DNA of 6,928 bases, from the NCBI GenBank assembly GCA_029259875.1, contig JAJDEK010000060.1:1-6928 (forward strand), written 5' to 3'. Below, piece after piece: positions 1-6,215 of the stretch; position 1 is the first letter of the stretch, and every line of letters begins with the position of its first letter. Made by a program: the position numbers and the translations under genes. This stretch comes from Planctomycetaceae bacterium. Its GTDB lineage: Bacteria > Planctomycetota > Planctomycetia > Planctomycetales > Planctomycetaceae. The notes below the pieces were generated by a model that was not told where the DNA came from, did not search any database, and saw nothing but the letters and a program-made list of their open reading frames with translations.

Positions 1-636
1 TTAGGGGGGGGCGAAGTCGATGTTTCCTGGATCCATGCTGATGGGAAACAGCGATCAACACAGCATCTGGTGCCGAATGCGAATCAATGTATCAGTTGTC
101 ATAGTCAGCATGGCAAGTATGTTCCCGTCGGCCCGGTAGCAACCAACATGAATCGTCTCTACCAATACGCACATGGCGAAGAAAATCAACTATCCTATCT
201 GAAAAGAACTGATCTCATTGAAGACGCTCCCGAACCAGAAATCATTGAGACGCTGGCTGACTTTGATGATCCGCATTCAGGGAGCTTGAACGAACGAGTG
301 CGCGCTTATTTGTCAGTGAATTGTGCACACTGTCATAGTCCCGGAGGGAATGCGCGAACAACGGGTTTGGATTTGCGTTTGTCACAAGTAGATCCTGCAA
401 AAATTGGTGTCTGGAAAACACCAGTTGCAGCGGGCAGGGGATCAGGGGGGCGAAGTTATGATATTGTTCCTGGCAAACCAGAGAAATCCATTTTAATGCA
501 CCGCTTACAATCCAGTGATTTAGCAGCGCGGATGCCCAATATTGGCAATCGAATTGTGCATCAGGAAGCCGTCGATCTGATTCAAAAGTGGATCAGCCAA
601 ATGGAAAAGGCACCTTCGGAAAAACAGTTGCCCTAA
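1..636 (+). CDS. C-terminal part of a diheme c-type cytochrome, SO2930-like (5' end cut by window edge)
   Basis: The reading frame is open from the left edge to TAA at 634-636, so the true start lies outside the window. A GTG at 70 is not a credible start because residues before it (ending in GKQRSTQHLVPNANQC) read as continuous family sequence. Two haem c attachment motifs are visible: CISCH at 88-102 and CAHCH at 322-336. A Met-Pro in RMPNIG (Met codon at 532-534) is a candidate distal iron ligand. The pattern of a first CxxCH after VPNANQC, an AHG.ENQL..L linker, a second NCAHCHSPGG, and a final VPGKPEKSIL..R segment fits SO2930/HNE_0200-type diheme cytochromes, which are abundant in planctomycetes and presumably act in the periplasm. 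The electron-transfer partner is unknown, and no signal peptide can be judged because the N-terminus is missing. It is the only plus-strand gene and converges on the minus-strand block. Confidence 0.85.
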   Translation, partial: LGGGEVDVSWIHADGKQRSTQHLVPNANQCISCHSQHGKYVPVGPVATNMNRLYQYAHGEENQLSYLKRTDLIEDAPEPEIIETLADFDDPHSGSLNERVRAYLSVNCAHCHSPGGNARTTGLDLRLSQVDPAKIGVWKTPVAAGRGSGGRSYDIVPGKPEKSILMHRLQSSDLAARMPNIGNRIVHQEAVDLIQKWISQMEKAPSEKQLP

Positions 637-655
637 CACATTACTATTTTACGGA

Positions 656-690
656 TTTGAGAAACAGCGTTGCCTGTTTGAGAATCAAAC
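656..690. terminator. Possible bidirectional termination region between convergent genes
   Basis: The two convergent genes leave only 637-684 between their stop codons. The inverted repeat AAACAG (662-667) / CTGTTT (674-679) has a 6-nt loop. It overlaps a second, mutually exclusive one, GTTTGA (676-681) / TCAAAC (685-690) with loop GAA, which includes the stop codon of the minus-strand gene. TTTGAGAA also occurs twice as a direct repeat (656-663 and 677-684). The stems are short and no strong T-run follows on either strand, so intrinsic termination is uncertain. The call rests mainly on the convergent context. Confidence 0.3.
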
Positions 691-1617
691 GGCCTCTTTA
701 TTCTTGTAAGAGTGACTGTCCTGAATGATCAGTTGGTTACGGCCTTGTTTCTGTGATTTTGCTAATGCATGTAATCCACGGTCCAAGATCAGCTCTGCTG
801 AGTCACCGGGAACACAAGTGATATAAGCGAGACTGGCCGTAACAACAACTTCCGAGCTGGTCGTTTCCAAACGAAAATGATGGTGTCGAATCGCATCCCG
901 AATCATTTCGGCGTTGGTTTGTCCGTCACTGCTTGAAAAGCCGGGCAGCAGAATCGCCAGTGTGTCAGATTTCCAGACACAGATCACGTCTTCATCTCTT
1001 ACTTTGTGCAAAATAAGTCGTGAAATGGTTTTCATAAACTTAACGGGAGCCATGATTCCAAAGCGTTCTTTAAACTGCTCATATTGGTTCATCTGCACAA
1101 GCAGCAAGCCGCTGTTCAATTCCGTTGAGGTACCCGCCAGTAACATCATTTCCAGATTTGCTTCAAAAGCCGAGGCCTCCGGTAGCTTTAAATGTGTTTG
1201 TTCCGGTTGAAATACCCATTGCATTGCTGGGAATTCCTGAATTTTCTTCTTCGCTGGTTTTTTTTCTAATAGAATTGGTTCCTGATCCGAAACTTTTCGT
1301 TCAACTAATCGGTTAATCAGATCCAATAGATTACCGCGTTTCTTGCTGATCTCATTGGACTGTTCTTTTGTGAGAATCATGCCAGGAAATTTTTCGAGCA
1401 ATGCACATGCAGCTTGAGCGGTATCCAAGGCTTCTTTGACATGTTCAAAGCAGTTCTGGATATGTTTTTTCGCACGACGGAGATTGCGCGCGGGTGCACT
1501 CTTACCGACGAAATAACCTGCAGCAAAACCCATACTGACTGCAATGAGTAATCCGGCGCCAAAACAGATCAAAACGTCATTCGAGAATGAAAACTGTGAT
1601 GTTAATAAGATTGCCAT
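685..1617 (-). CDS. Membrane-anchored protein with a degenerate GGDEF-like domain
   Basis: This is a 310-residue protein. Residues about 15-37 form one hydrophobic segment (LICFGAGLLIAVSMGFAAGYFVG), followed by a basic stretch (RNLRRAKKH), so the rest probably faces the cytoplasm. Residues 45-110 look helical. A Lys-rich linker near 118-126 leads to an alpha/beta domain at about 150-300 with the layout of a GGDEF domain: an LLLVQMNQYEQFKERFG strand and helix (171-187), VICVWKSDTLAILLPG (211-226), VTASLAYI (259-266), and ALAKSQKQGRNQLII (284-298) like the usual AK..GRN.v end. WKSDT occupies the GGDEF signature position (215-219), and the usual metal-binding Asp is Gln175. Cyclase activity is therefore very unlikely, and a regulatory or scaffolding role is inferred. 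The ATG start is supported by AGGAAG 9 nt upstream. It appears to be transcribed separately from the block upstream. Confidence 0.75.
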   Translation of the reverse strand: MAILLTSQFSFSNDVLICFGAGLLIAVSMGFAAGYFVGKSAPARNLRRAKKHIQNCFEHVKEALDTAQAACALLEKFPGMILTKEQSNEISKKRGNLLDLINRLVERKVSDQEPILLEKKPAKKKIQEFPAMQWVFQPEQTHLKLPEASAFEANLEMMLLAGTSTELNSGLLLVQMNQYEQFKERFGIMAPVKFMKTISRLILHKVRDEDVICVWKSDTLAILLPGFSSSDGQTNAEMIRDAIRHHHFRLETTSSEVVVTASLAYITCVPGDSAELILDRGLHALAKSQKQGRNQLIIQDSHSYKNKEAV

Positions 1618-1626
1618 AATGCTTCT

Positions 1627-1632
1627 CTTCCT
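1627..1632 (-). promoter_or_regulatory. Ribosome binding site of the GGDEF-like gene, inside a small hairpin
   Basis: On the minus strand, AGGAAG lies 9 nt before the ATG at 1617, which fixes that start. GGAAG of this site can pair with CTTCC (plus positions 1638-1642) across a 6-nt loop, giving a 5-bp stem that could partly hide the site. The binding site itself is convincing. The control by pairing is only inferred. Confidence 0.6.
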
Positions 1633-1651
1633 GATTGGGAAGCAACCACTC

Positions 1652-1671
1652 TTTATCTCGAAGGAGATAAA
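1652..1671 (-). promoter_or_regulatory. Perfect 8-bp hairpin in the leader of the GGDEF-like gene
   Basis: TTTATCTC (1652-1659) and GAGATAAA (1664-1671) are perfect inverted repeats around a 4-nt centre. In the minus-strand RNA the loop is CTTC, 34 nt before the start codon. It could be a leader-RNA structure or a palindromic operator. There is no T-run after it on the minus strand, so it does not look like a standard terminator. Confidence 0.4.
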
Positions 1672-1777
1672 ATTCTAAGCGTTGATAAAAGATATTGATC
1701 AGTGATGACCAATGCGCAAAGATGGTTTTTGACTGCTAAGTTATTAAAGCTTAGTTCACAGACAGGAGGAATGTTCC

Positions 1778-1820
1778 TTACATTTCTTATTCGGTTGAGA
1801 ATCTCGACCGGTAAATGTAA
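1778..1820. repeat. Large composite inverted repeat (two-part hairpin)
   Basis: The outer stem is TTACATTT (1778-1785) with AAATGTAA (1813-1820), 8 bp and perfect. The inner stem is CGGTTGAG (1792-1799) with CTCGACCG (1803-1810), eight pairs of which one is T/G, around the 3-nt centre AAT. They are joined by an asymmetric internal loop of 6 and 2 nt. An alternative pairing of CCTTACA (1776-1782) with TGTAAGG (1825-1831) excludes the outer stem. The T/G pair is a G·U wobble only if the plus strand is transcribed; on the minus strand it becomes an A/C mismatch. Function unknown. Confidence 0.55.
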
Positions 1821-1852
1821 TGATTGTAAGGATCTTGTGGGCAAGGAATGAC

Positions 1853-1868
1853 TTAGGGGGTTCCCTAA
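1853..1868 (-). terminator. Possible weak terminator after the secreted-protein gene
   Basis: TTAGGG (1853-1858) and CCCTAA (1863-1868) form a perfect 6-bp stem with a 4-nt loop, 32 nt past the stop of the upstream minus-strand gene. The minus strand then reads GTCATTCC, not a T-run, so this is not a textbook intrinsic terminator. The position between two separately spaced genes is the main support. Confidence 0.3.
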
Positions 1869-1900
1869 CAGACTGAATTCCAGGTCAAAGCCGCGAATCG

Positions 1901-3310
1901 TCACTTTCTCTCGCTGGCTTCAGTTGGTCCAGCCTGAACGGGAGCTGGCTGTGCTTCCAGAAATTTGAGGCTCAGCACAAGGTCGGTATCTCGATTATTA
2001 AGCTGATCCACCAACTTATTATCCACGGTAAATACAAAGGAAATTTGTTTGCCAGAAGGAGCTGCACAGAGATAATAAATCCATTGCACGGGAACTTCGT
2101 TTGCTTTACCAGCAACGGTGACACGATGAATATACTTTCCATCTGCCGAAGCGAGATTTTCAGCTTTTAGAATTTTGATTAGCTTGTCACCCAGAGAAGT
2201 GCGAATGTCCTGCTGGAATTGCTCTTCTGAGGTGTGGCTACCCGGTTTGACCGAAGCGATTTTTGAGATGTTTGCTTGCGCAATCAGACTGCCTTTGTCG
2301 AGCAACCTTAAGACGGCAACCTGATTCGTTTGATGAAATACATACCAGTCCCGTGGGAGAAGCAGTTGGATATTCCAGGGAGGTTCGAAACTCAGGAATT
2401 TGGATTCTGGTTTTGTTTCCAAAGGGATGGCTGCCAGAACTTCATCTGTGAGTGGTCCCGGAGCTGCTGCGAGGGTTCGATCCCAGTTTACTTTGGCAGT
2501 CACTTTCATACCGGGGCTGACAGATCCCACAGAACGATCTTCAGTTTGTTCTAATTCCAAATGGCTGATGAAATGGTCATTCAATCGGAACTGAAATTTG
2601 CCGGTGACAGCAATTTCCGTTTGCGCGCCAACAGTCGCACCTTCAATGTTTCCTTTAAAGCTGATCACTGCCAATTCGTCTTTAACGGATTCCAACTTAC
2701 AGGTCAGTTCTGACTTCAAGACTGCTTCGAGCCCCGTCAGAGACTGAAGTACCCATTGGTCGGGAGTCCAGGTTTCTCCGACTTCCACATCGGAGTTTGG
2801 TAACAATGCACTCACAGGCAGACAGTCTCCGGGAGAATTGAGCAATTCAAGTTCTGATGGCATCAACGGGCCAATCGGAGAATGTAAGGAAAGTCCTTCA
2901 GGCTTCCCTTCTGCGACAATCATGCGATGTTTATCTCGACCACGGGCAAATGTTTTTTGTCCTTGCACATCAATTGTTGCGGTTGCCAGCTCATAGTAGC
3001 GAAGGGAACGGAGTGCTTCTGCATCACGTCCGGTTCCCGGCAATTTGCGTTCGAGGTATTGAAGCTTGCCCTCTACGTCGAGTTTGAGTGTTCTCGCCTT
3101 GCCCGTTTTAATTGCCGTTTCCAGTTGGCCTTCGACCTTGATAGTCGAATCCACTTTGTAAGTGCGTGAGTCTTTGATCGGCTCAGAGAACTCATAGGTT
3201 TCTGCGTAAACTGATTGCGTGCCTGATAACAGACAAACTGTAATCAGAGAGACAGTAAGACAGCAAGAATATCGTACTCGTGAAGGAATGACAGTACTCA
3301 ATGAAAACAT
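1901..3310 (-). CDS. Secreted protein of unknown function with two apparent domains
   Basis: This 469-residue protein begins with a signal peptide: basic RVR at 11-13, a hydrophobic core at about 17-29, and a VYA|ET signal-peptidase I site after residue 36. No proper lipobox is present. Residues 40-280 are rich in alternating polar and hydrophobic strands and carry a GETW motif (178-181), reminiscent of extracytoplasmic beta-rich proteins of the DUF6263 kind. Residues about 307-451 start FEPPWNIQLLLPRDWYV and end in VLSLKF, a layout like PsbP/Mog1/DUF1795-type domains. Both likenesses are guesses from pattern, not matches. The tail (452-469) is Pro/Ala-rich. The start is ATG at 3310 because GGAG sits 8 nt upstream; an in-frame TTG at 3331 would add seven residues but lacks such a site. 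It begins 56 bp after dxs and may be co-transcribed. Confidence 0.75.
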   Translation of the reverse strand: MFSLSTVIPSRVRYSCCLTVSLITVCLLSGTQSVYAETYEFSEPIKDSRTYKVDSTIKVEGQLETAIKTGKARTLKLDVEGKLQYLERKLPGTGRDAEALRSLRYYELATATIDVQGQKTFARGRDKHRMIVAEGKPEGLSLHSPIGPLMPSELELLNSPGDCLPVSALLPNSDVEVGETWTPDQWVLQSLTGLEAVLKSELTCKLESVKDELAVISFKGNIEGATVGAQTEIAVTGKFQFRLNDHFISHLELEQTEDRSVGSVSPGMKVTAKVNWDRTLAAAPGPLTDEVLAAIPLETKPESKFLSFEPPWNIQLLLPRDWYVFHQTNQVAVLRLLDKGSLIAQANISKIASVKPGSHTSEEQFQQDIRTSLGDKLIKILKAENLASADGKYIHRVTVAGKANEVPVQWIYYLCAAPSGKQISFVFTVDNKLVDQLNNRDTDLVLSLKFLEAQPAPVQAGPTEASERK

Positions 3311-3318
3311 TCGGAAGG

Positions 3319-3322
3319 CTCC
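3319..3322 (-). promoter_or_regulatory. Ribosome binding site deciding the start of the secreted-protein gene
   Basis: On the minus strand ACGGAG lies upstream of the ATG at 3310, with GGAG at 3319-3322 and an 8-nt spacer. It favours this ATG over the in-frame TTG at 3331 and leaves a well-proportioned signal peptide. Confidence 0.6.
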
Positions 3323-3366
3323 GTAAATCAAGCGTCCATACTGATTGGAGAATGAAAGCAGGAATT

Positions 3367-5280
3367 TTATTCGTTTACTGCGACTTTCGTTTGCTGAACC
3401 ATTTCACGTGATGTTGCAATAATTCCGTCAACATCTAGTCCCAGATCGACCAGTAATTCGTTACGATTCCCGTGTTCGATAAACCGGTCAGGAATCCCAA
3501 GTCTTCTGAGATGGTTTGTGTTAAGTCCTGCGTCGTTGGCAGATTCTAAAACTGCTGAACCAAAACCGCCGCAAAGTGTAGCTTCTTCAACCGTAATCAC
3601 AAAGCCCGATTCCCGAATCGCCTGATGGATCACGTCGACGTCTAATGGTTTGGCGAAGCGCGCGTTGATCACGCCAACATCAAGGCCTTCTTCCCGGAGT
3701 TTTTCCGCTGCCTGGATACAATTAGTGAACAGGGAGCCGAATGCAATCAGCATTCCATCTTTGCCCCAGACATAGACTTCCGATTTGCCTAGTTCGACCG
3801 GAGCAATCGTTCGTTCGACGGAATCAGCGGCCGCTTTGGGATAGCGAATGGCGGTTGGCCCAGTATGCTGCAGGGAAAAATCAAGCATCGGCTCGACATC
3901 CTGAGCATCTCCGGGGGACATTAAGACCATATTCGGGAAGCATCTCATGTAGCTGTTATCAAATGCTCCATGATGAGTGGGGCCATCTTCGCCGGCGATC
4001 CCAGCTCGGTCCATGCAGAATGTGACAGGCAGGTTCTGCAATGCCACTTCTTGAAAAATGTGATCGAAGCCGCGCTGCAGAAATGTACTGTAGATATCAA
4101 CTATCGGTCGTAGCCCTGCTTTAGCCATACCACCGGCAAAGGCAACGGCGTGCGCTTCACAAATTCCGGTATCAAAAAATCGATCTGGGAAGCCATCACG
4201 AATCTTGCCTAGTTTGTTTCCAGCACACATGGCCGCGGTCAGTACAACCACTCGATCATTTTCAGTCATTGCCTGAAAGACGGAACTACTCATAACATCC
4301 GTAAATGATTTGGGAGAACTACTGCCCGGCTTTTCAATGGGGACAATTTCGTTTTCTTCATTACGCTGGAAGGGAGCCGGGGCATGAAAGGAAACAGGGT
4401 CATTGGTGGCTGGTTCAAAGCCGTGCCCTTTTTCAGTTAAAACATGCAATAAAACAGGCCCTTTGATGTTCTTGATCATCTGCAGATAACCGGAAAGCTC
4501 TTCAATGTTATGCCCATCTACAGGGCCGATATAGCGAAAGCCCATTTCTTCAAACAGCATTCCACCGTGTAAGAAACCTTTGACGGCTTCCTTGAAACTG
4601 CCCAGCGTATGTTCCATCGATTCGCCCACAACCGGGACTTTATTCAGCAACCAGGATACATCTCGTTTTAAACCATTGTAAAACGGAGCTACTCGGGCCT
4701 TATCGAGATACTTCGCTAAGCCTCCTACGCGCGGACAGATCCCCATTTTGTTATCGTTGAGGATAACGAGAACGTCTTTATTCAAGCCGGCCGCATTATT
4801 CATCGCCTCGAAGACGACACCGGAAGGCAGTGCTCCATCGCCAATGACAGCCACCGATTTGCGGTTTGGTTCACCGGTCAAATCATCACCGGCTTTCATT
4901 CCCAGTACAGTCGAAACGCTGGCACCCGCGTGTCCGGTCATGAACAGGTCGTAATCGCTTTCTTCCGGATTGGGATAACCCATCAAACCGCCTTTGCGGC
5001 GGATCGTGGAAATTTCGGAGTAGCGGCCTGTAATTAATTTGTGGGGATAAATTTGATGACCCGTATCCCAGATAAGTCGATCCTGGGTAAAGTCATACGC
5101 CATATGCAGGGCGATACAAAGTTCAACAACTCCCAGGTTACTCGCAAAATGCGCGGAGCGGTCTTCAACAACCGTGCAGAGAACCTCACGGATTTCTGCT
5201 GCCAGTGTTTCGAGTTCACCCCCGGTCAATGTTTTCATATCAAGCGGTGAGTTGATGCGTGGTAGAATTTCGATCTTCAT
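3367..5280 (-). CDS. dxs: 1-deoxy-D-xylulose-5-phosphate synthase
   Basis: DXS is a cytoplasmic thiamine-diphosphate enzyme that condenses pyruvate with glyceraldehyde 3-phosphate to DXP, the first step of the MEP isoprenoid pathway and a source for thiamine and pyridoxal phosphate. The 637-residue product matches the family length (about 620-650). Visible motifs are HFASNLG (44-50), DTGHQIYPHKLITGR (72-86), the thiamine/Mg motif GDGA (147-150) to NDN (175-177), FEEMGFRYIGPVDGH (243-257), catalytic Glu375 in ICEAHAV, YSTFLQR (397-403), DRAG....DGPTHHG (424-438) and IRYP (478-481). Two places differ from the usual wording: GHAGAS (116-121) for GHSSTS, and ICEAHAV for IAEQHAV. Essential residues are retained, so activity is expected. 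ATG at 5280 is chosen over one at 5361 because the longer form overlaps ispA and adds a non-family extension. The start shares one base with the ispA stop. Confidence 0.97.
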   Translation of the reverse strand: MKIEILPRINSPLDMKTLTGGELETLAAEIREVLCTVVEDRSAHFASNLGVVELCIALHMAYDFTQDRLIWDTGHQIYPHKLITGRYSEISTIRRKGGLMGYPNPEESDYDLFMTGHAGASVSTVLGMKAGDDLTGEPNRKSVAVIGDGALPSGVVFEAMNNAAGLNKDVLVILNDNKMGICPRVGGLAKYLDKARVAPFYNGLKRDVSWLLNKVPVVGESMEHTLGSFKEAVKGFLHGGMLFEEMGFRYIGPVDGHNIEELSGYLQMIKNIKGPVLLHVLTEKGHGFEPATNDPVSFHAPAPFQRNEENEIVPIEKPGSSSPKSFTDVMSSSVFQAMTENDRVVVLTAAMCAGNKLGKIRDGFPDRFFDTGICEAHAVAFAGGMAKAGLRPIVDIYSTFLQRGFDHIFQEVALQNLPVTFCMDRAGIAGEDGPTHHGAFDNSYMRCFPNMVLMSPGDAQDVEPMLDFSLQHTGPTAIRYPKAAADSVERTIAPVELGKSEVYVWGKDGMLIAFGSLFTNCIQAAEKLREEGLDVGVINARFAKPLDVDVIHQAIRESGFVITVEEATLCGGFGSAVLESANDAGLNTNHLRRLGIPDRFIEHGNRNELLVDLGLDVDGIIATSREMVQQTKVAVNE

Positions 5281-5282
5281 CA
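5278..5282 (-). promoter_or_regulatory. TGATG stop/start overlap between ispA and dxs
   Basis: On the minus strand the ispA stop TGA (5282-5280) shares its A with the dxs start ATG (5280-5278). Only a weak purine stretch (GAACGAGA) lies ahead of the dxs start, so translation of dxs may depend partly on ribosomes terminating at ispA. The overlap is seen directly; the coupling is inferred. Confidence 0.7.
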
Positions 5283-6176
5283 ATGGTCTCGTTCTAGTAC
5301 AAAATGGGCCAGTTCTTCCAATCTTTGGCCGTGGCTCCCAAGTGGGGCGATCGAGAGGCACGCTTCATCAATCAAATTTTGTGCACGTTGGCGACTTTCT
5401 TCAACGCCAATGAGGGAGGGGTAGGTTAATTTACCGTGTTCGGCGTCTTTTCGCACGCCTTTTCCCATTTTTTCTTCATCACCGGTTAAATCAAGTAGAT
5501 CATCGGTAATTTGGAAAGCCAATCCTATGCAAGTGCCGTATTTTTCCAGGTTTCTCAGCGTTATAGCATCCGCACCACCGATTCTGGCTCCTATTGTGAG
5601 TGCACTACAAATGAGTCGTCCTGTCTTTCGGCGATGAATGGCCTCTAATATTTCCAAGGTCGCGTCTTTTTGATGCTCAGACTCTAAATCTGCGACTTGT
5701 CCTCCTACCATTCCCACTGCACCGACTGCACTAGCTAAGTCAACACAACATTCTGCAGCACAAGAGTTTACCTTAATTTGACTTGCCATAATTTCAAAAG
5801 CAAGTGTTAATAAAGCATCTCCCGCCAGGATGGCATTGGCTTCTCCAAATTTGATATGGCTGGTGGGCATTCCTCTGCGTAAATCATCGTTATCCATCGC
5901 TGGCAAATCGTCATGGATGAGGGAGTATGTGTGCACCATTTCAATGGCGCAAGCAGCAGGTAAGGCCGCTTCCAATTCTCCGCCACATGCTTCACAACTG
6001 AACAGAACCAAAATCGGGCGAAGTCGTTTTCCCCCGGCTGACAAGCTGTAAGACATTGCCTCTCTAAGAATTGGTGGGCAATCTCTTGAAAGGTCAAGTG
6101 AGTCTGATAAATGGCGATTTACCAGGCTTTGAAGATGACTCCATGTTTCTTTGAAGGTAAGGGATTTATGACTCAT
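5280..6176 (-). CDS. ispA: Farnesyl diphosphate synthase-type polyprenyl synthetase
   Basis: This enzyme adds isopentenyl diphosphate to dimethylallyl and geranyl diphosphates, giving farnesyl diphosphate for undecaprenyl phosphate, quinones, hopanoids and carotenoids. The 298-residue length is typical for bacterial IspA. It shows GGKRLRP (48-54), the first Asp-rich motif DDLPAMD (89-95) followed by NDDLRRG, GDALLTLAFE (119-128), KTG (184-186), and the second Asp-rich motif FQITDDLLD (221-229). Tyr84, five residues before the first motif, and the two extra residues inside that motif (DDxxxxD) are what bacterial farnesyl synthases show, so a C15 product is favoured; geranylgeranyl diphosphate cannot be excluded by eye. 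The ATG at 6176 has only a weak purine-rich AAGAAAAG upstream. It follows the M20 peptidase gene by 39 bp or less and overlaps dxs by one base. Confidence 0.95.
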   Translation of the reverse strand: MSHKSLTFKETWSHLQSLVNRHLSDSLDLSRDCPPILREAMSYSLSAGGKRLRPILVLFSCEACGGELEAALPAACAIEMVHTYSLIHDDLPAMDNDDLRRGMPTSHIKFGEANAILAGDALLTLAFEIMASQIKVNSCAAECCVDLASAVGAVGMVGGQVADLESEHQKDATLEILEAIHRRKTGRLICSALTIGARIGGADAITLRNLEKYGTCIGLAFQITDDLLDLTGDEEKMGKGVRKDAEHGKLTYPSLIGVEESRQRAQNLIDEACLSIAPLGSHGQRLEELAHFVLERDH

Positions 6177-6215
6177 TCAAAAGGGATCTTTTCTTAGCGT
6201 TACCGGGTTTGTTGA

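Larger units (their letters stand above)
1618..1900. other. Intergenic region with several inverted repeats, no convincing gene
   Basis: This 283-bp gap separates the secreted-protein gene from the GGDEF-like gene and is the longest non-coding stretch in the window. It holds, from left to right: the leader hairpins at 1627-1642 and 1652-1671; a weak CTAAG/CTTAG pair (1736-1740/1750-1754); a large composite hairpin at 1778-1820; and TTAGGG/CCCTAA at 1853-1858/1863-1868. The promoter of the GGDEF-like gene should lie here, but no clear -35/-10 pair was found. A minus-strand open frame from 1904 to 1653 has no recognisable sequence features and is not called. Confidence 0.6.

Noticed and set aside
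70..636. GTG at 70 as a complete short cytochrome gene
   Set aside because: The frame is open to the left edge and the residues before 70 continue the family sequence, so the gene is cut by the window rather than starting here.
1653..1904. Open frame of 83 codons on the minus strand following the secreted-protein gene
   Set aside because: It starts at the last codon of that gene with no ribosome site of its own, has no recognisable motif or fold pattern, and runs through the inverted-repeat region, so it reads as translated non-coding DNA.
3311..3331. TTG start seven codons upstream for the secreted protein
   Set aside because: The ATG at 3310 has GGAG at proper spacing, whereas the TTG lacks a comparable site; the extension also adds nothing to the signal peptide.
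3741..4025. Plus-strand open frame inside dxs, together with other antisense frames in dxs, ispA, the peptidase and the GGDEF-like gene
   Set aside because: All lie opposite well-supported genes and have compositions expected from antisense reading, with no family motifs or credible ribosome sites.
5281..5361. A 27-residue N-terminal extension of DXS from an upstream in-frame ATG
   Set aside because: It lies wholly within ispA in another frame and reads as a non-family, Pro/Arg-rich shadow; starting at 5280 gives normal DXS length and a TGATG junction.
6179..6192. AAAAG/CTTTT inverted repeat between the peptidase and ispA as a terminator
   Set aside because: The stem is only 5 A/T-rich pairs with a 4-nt loop and runs straight into the ispA start region, so a terminator is unlikely.
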